Part shown: one piece after another, positions 49,515 through 49,871 of the stretch
Position numbering within the stretch: position 1 is the stretch's first letter
How the letters are laid out: each line of letters opens with the position of its first letter
Assembly: GCA_046155285.1 (NCBI GenBank)
Contig: JBJXEA010000008.1
Span: 1-49,871 of the forward strand
Length of the DNA stretch: 49,871 nucleotides
Reading direction: 5' to 3'
Origin: CAILHX01 sp046155285
GTDB lineage: Bacteria; Pseudomonadota; Gammaproteobacteria; Burkholderiales; Methylophilaceae
Translations under genes and position numbers: made by a program
The notes under the pieces: model-generated
What the model was told of the DNA's origin: nothing
Database searches by the model: none
The model's input: only the letters and a program-made list of their open reading frames with translations

Positions 49515-49871
49515 GAACCGCCACCATATTGATTCGAAAAGATTCTACGACTGCTCTTGATGAAATGGGCAAGCGTTTTTCTAGCACATGGAAAACTGGG
49601 CAATATACTGGTGAAACCTTTGAGTTTGAGTCTCCAAAAGCCTTGTTCAGCGTGATTACGCCCAAACGCTGGGAAATGATAGAGCGCTTGCAAGCACTGG
49701 GAGCGATTAGCCTGCGGGGGTTGGCGCGGGAGCTGGGGCGTGATGTGAAACGAGTGCATGAAGATGTTGCGGTGTTGCTGGAATGGGGCTTTGTCGAGCG
49801 GGATGCGGCAGATAAGTTGCATGTACCGTTCGCGGATATTCATGCGGATTTTAATTTGCGGGCGGCGGCTT
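49511..49871 (+). CDS. TumA-like HTH antitoxin (cut by window edge)
   Basis: ATG 49511 overlaps the toxin stop; 120 codons are visible and the frame is open at the right edge. MRTATILIRKD, then a winged-helix-like part (WEMIERLQALGAISLRGLARELGRDVKRV, LLEWGFVERDA). Resembles HVO_A0114/TumA-type DNA-binding antitoxins. Toxin-first order is typical for this family. Confidence 0.75.
   Translation, partial: MRTATILIRKDSTTALDEMGKRFSSTWKTGQYTGETFEFESPKALFSVITPKRWEMIERLQALGAISLRGLARELGRDVKRVHEDVAVLLEWGFVERDAADKLHVPFADIHADFNLRAAA

Overview
The window looks like chromosomal DNA of a betaproteobacterium, most likely of the Nitrosomonadales/Gallionellaceae/Methylophilaceae type. This is inferred from a betaproteobacterial-style gene set (pyrG-kdsA-eno-ftsB in a row, bamC next to dapA, ygfZ next to ygfX, a TgpA/DUF58/MoxR operon), moderate GC content and many short palindromic intergenic repeats. 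No rRNA, phage, transposase or CRISPR array is visible. The only RNA gene seen is one tRNA-Pro(GGG).

Layout. 1-5251 (minus): a signalling and outer-membrane cassette with a REC-DUF3369-GGDEF-EAL regulator, two small PstS-like periplasmic proteins (one cut by the window edge) and two related porins. 5344-11147 (minus): tadA, then tgpA-DUF58-moxR, then the NAD(P)HX repair enzyme. 11234-14815 (plus): a redox run of CDGSH protein, pirin, YceI, old yellow enzyme and nitroreductase. 14812-18055 (minus): an ActP-like symporter with its DUF485 partner, an SlyD-like FKBP and a Bcp peroxiredoxin. 18132-23465: roxA, a small lipoprotein, an MBL hydrolase, bamC-dapA and a FliD-like hypothetical. 23501-26931: an accessory stretch with a GT-like gene, two toxin-antitoxin (TA) pairs, a zinc-ribbon membrane protein and a DUF2971 gene broken by one TGA. 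26984-35897: tpiA, a CPA antiporter, a TPR/O-GlcNAc-transferase-like protein, then pyrG, kdsA, eno and ftsB. 36178-43206: yefM-yoeB, a YbjQ protein, ygfZ/ygfX, an EF-hand protein, an OmpR/EnvZ-type pair and a GAF-GGDEF cyclase. 43203-48523 (minus): a compact six-gene mxaRSACKL operon, the accessory and maturation genes associated with methanol dehydrogenase. 48524-49871: a decayed TA relic, tRNA-Pro and a TumE/TumA-type TA pair cut by the right edge.

How the parts work together. The mxa operon suggests present or past methanol oxidation, but no dehydrogenase structural gene lies in the window. Two c-di-GMP proteins, one probable phosphodiesterase and one probable cyclase, suggest local c-di-GMP control. 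Four intact or edge-cut TA loci, one TA relic and a DUF2971 pseudogene lie between housekeeping blocks.

The least explained material is the intergenic repeat DNA. A 71-nt element occurs twice, and its two hairpins differ by six compensatory base-pair changes. A second element built of four nested hairpins occurs in two full copies and one half copy. Another repeat supplies the last codons and the stop of pyrG.
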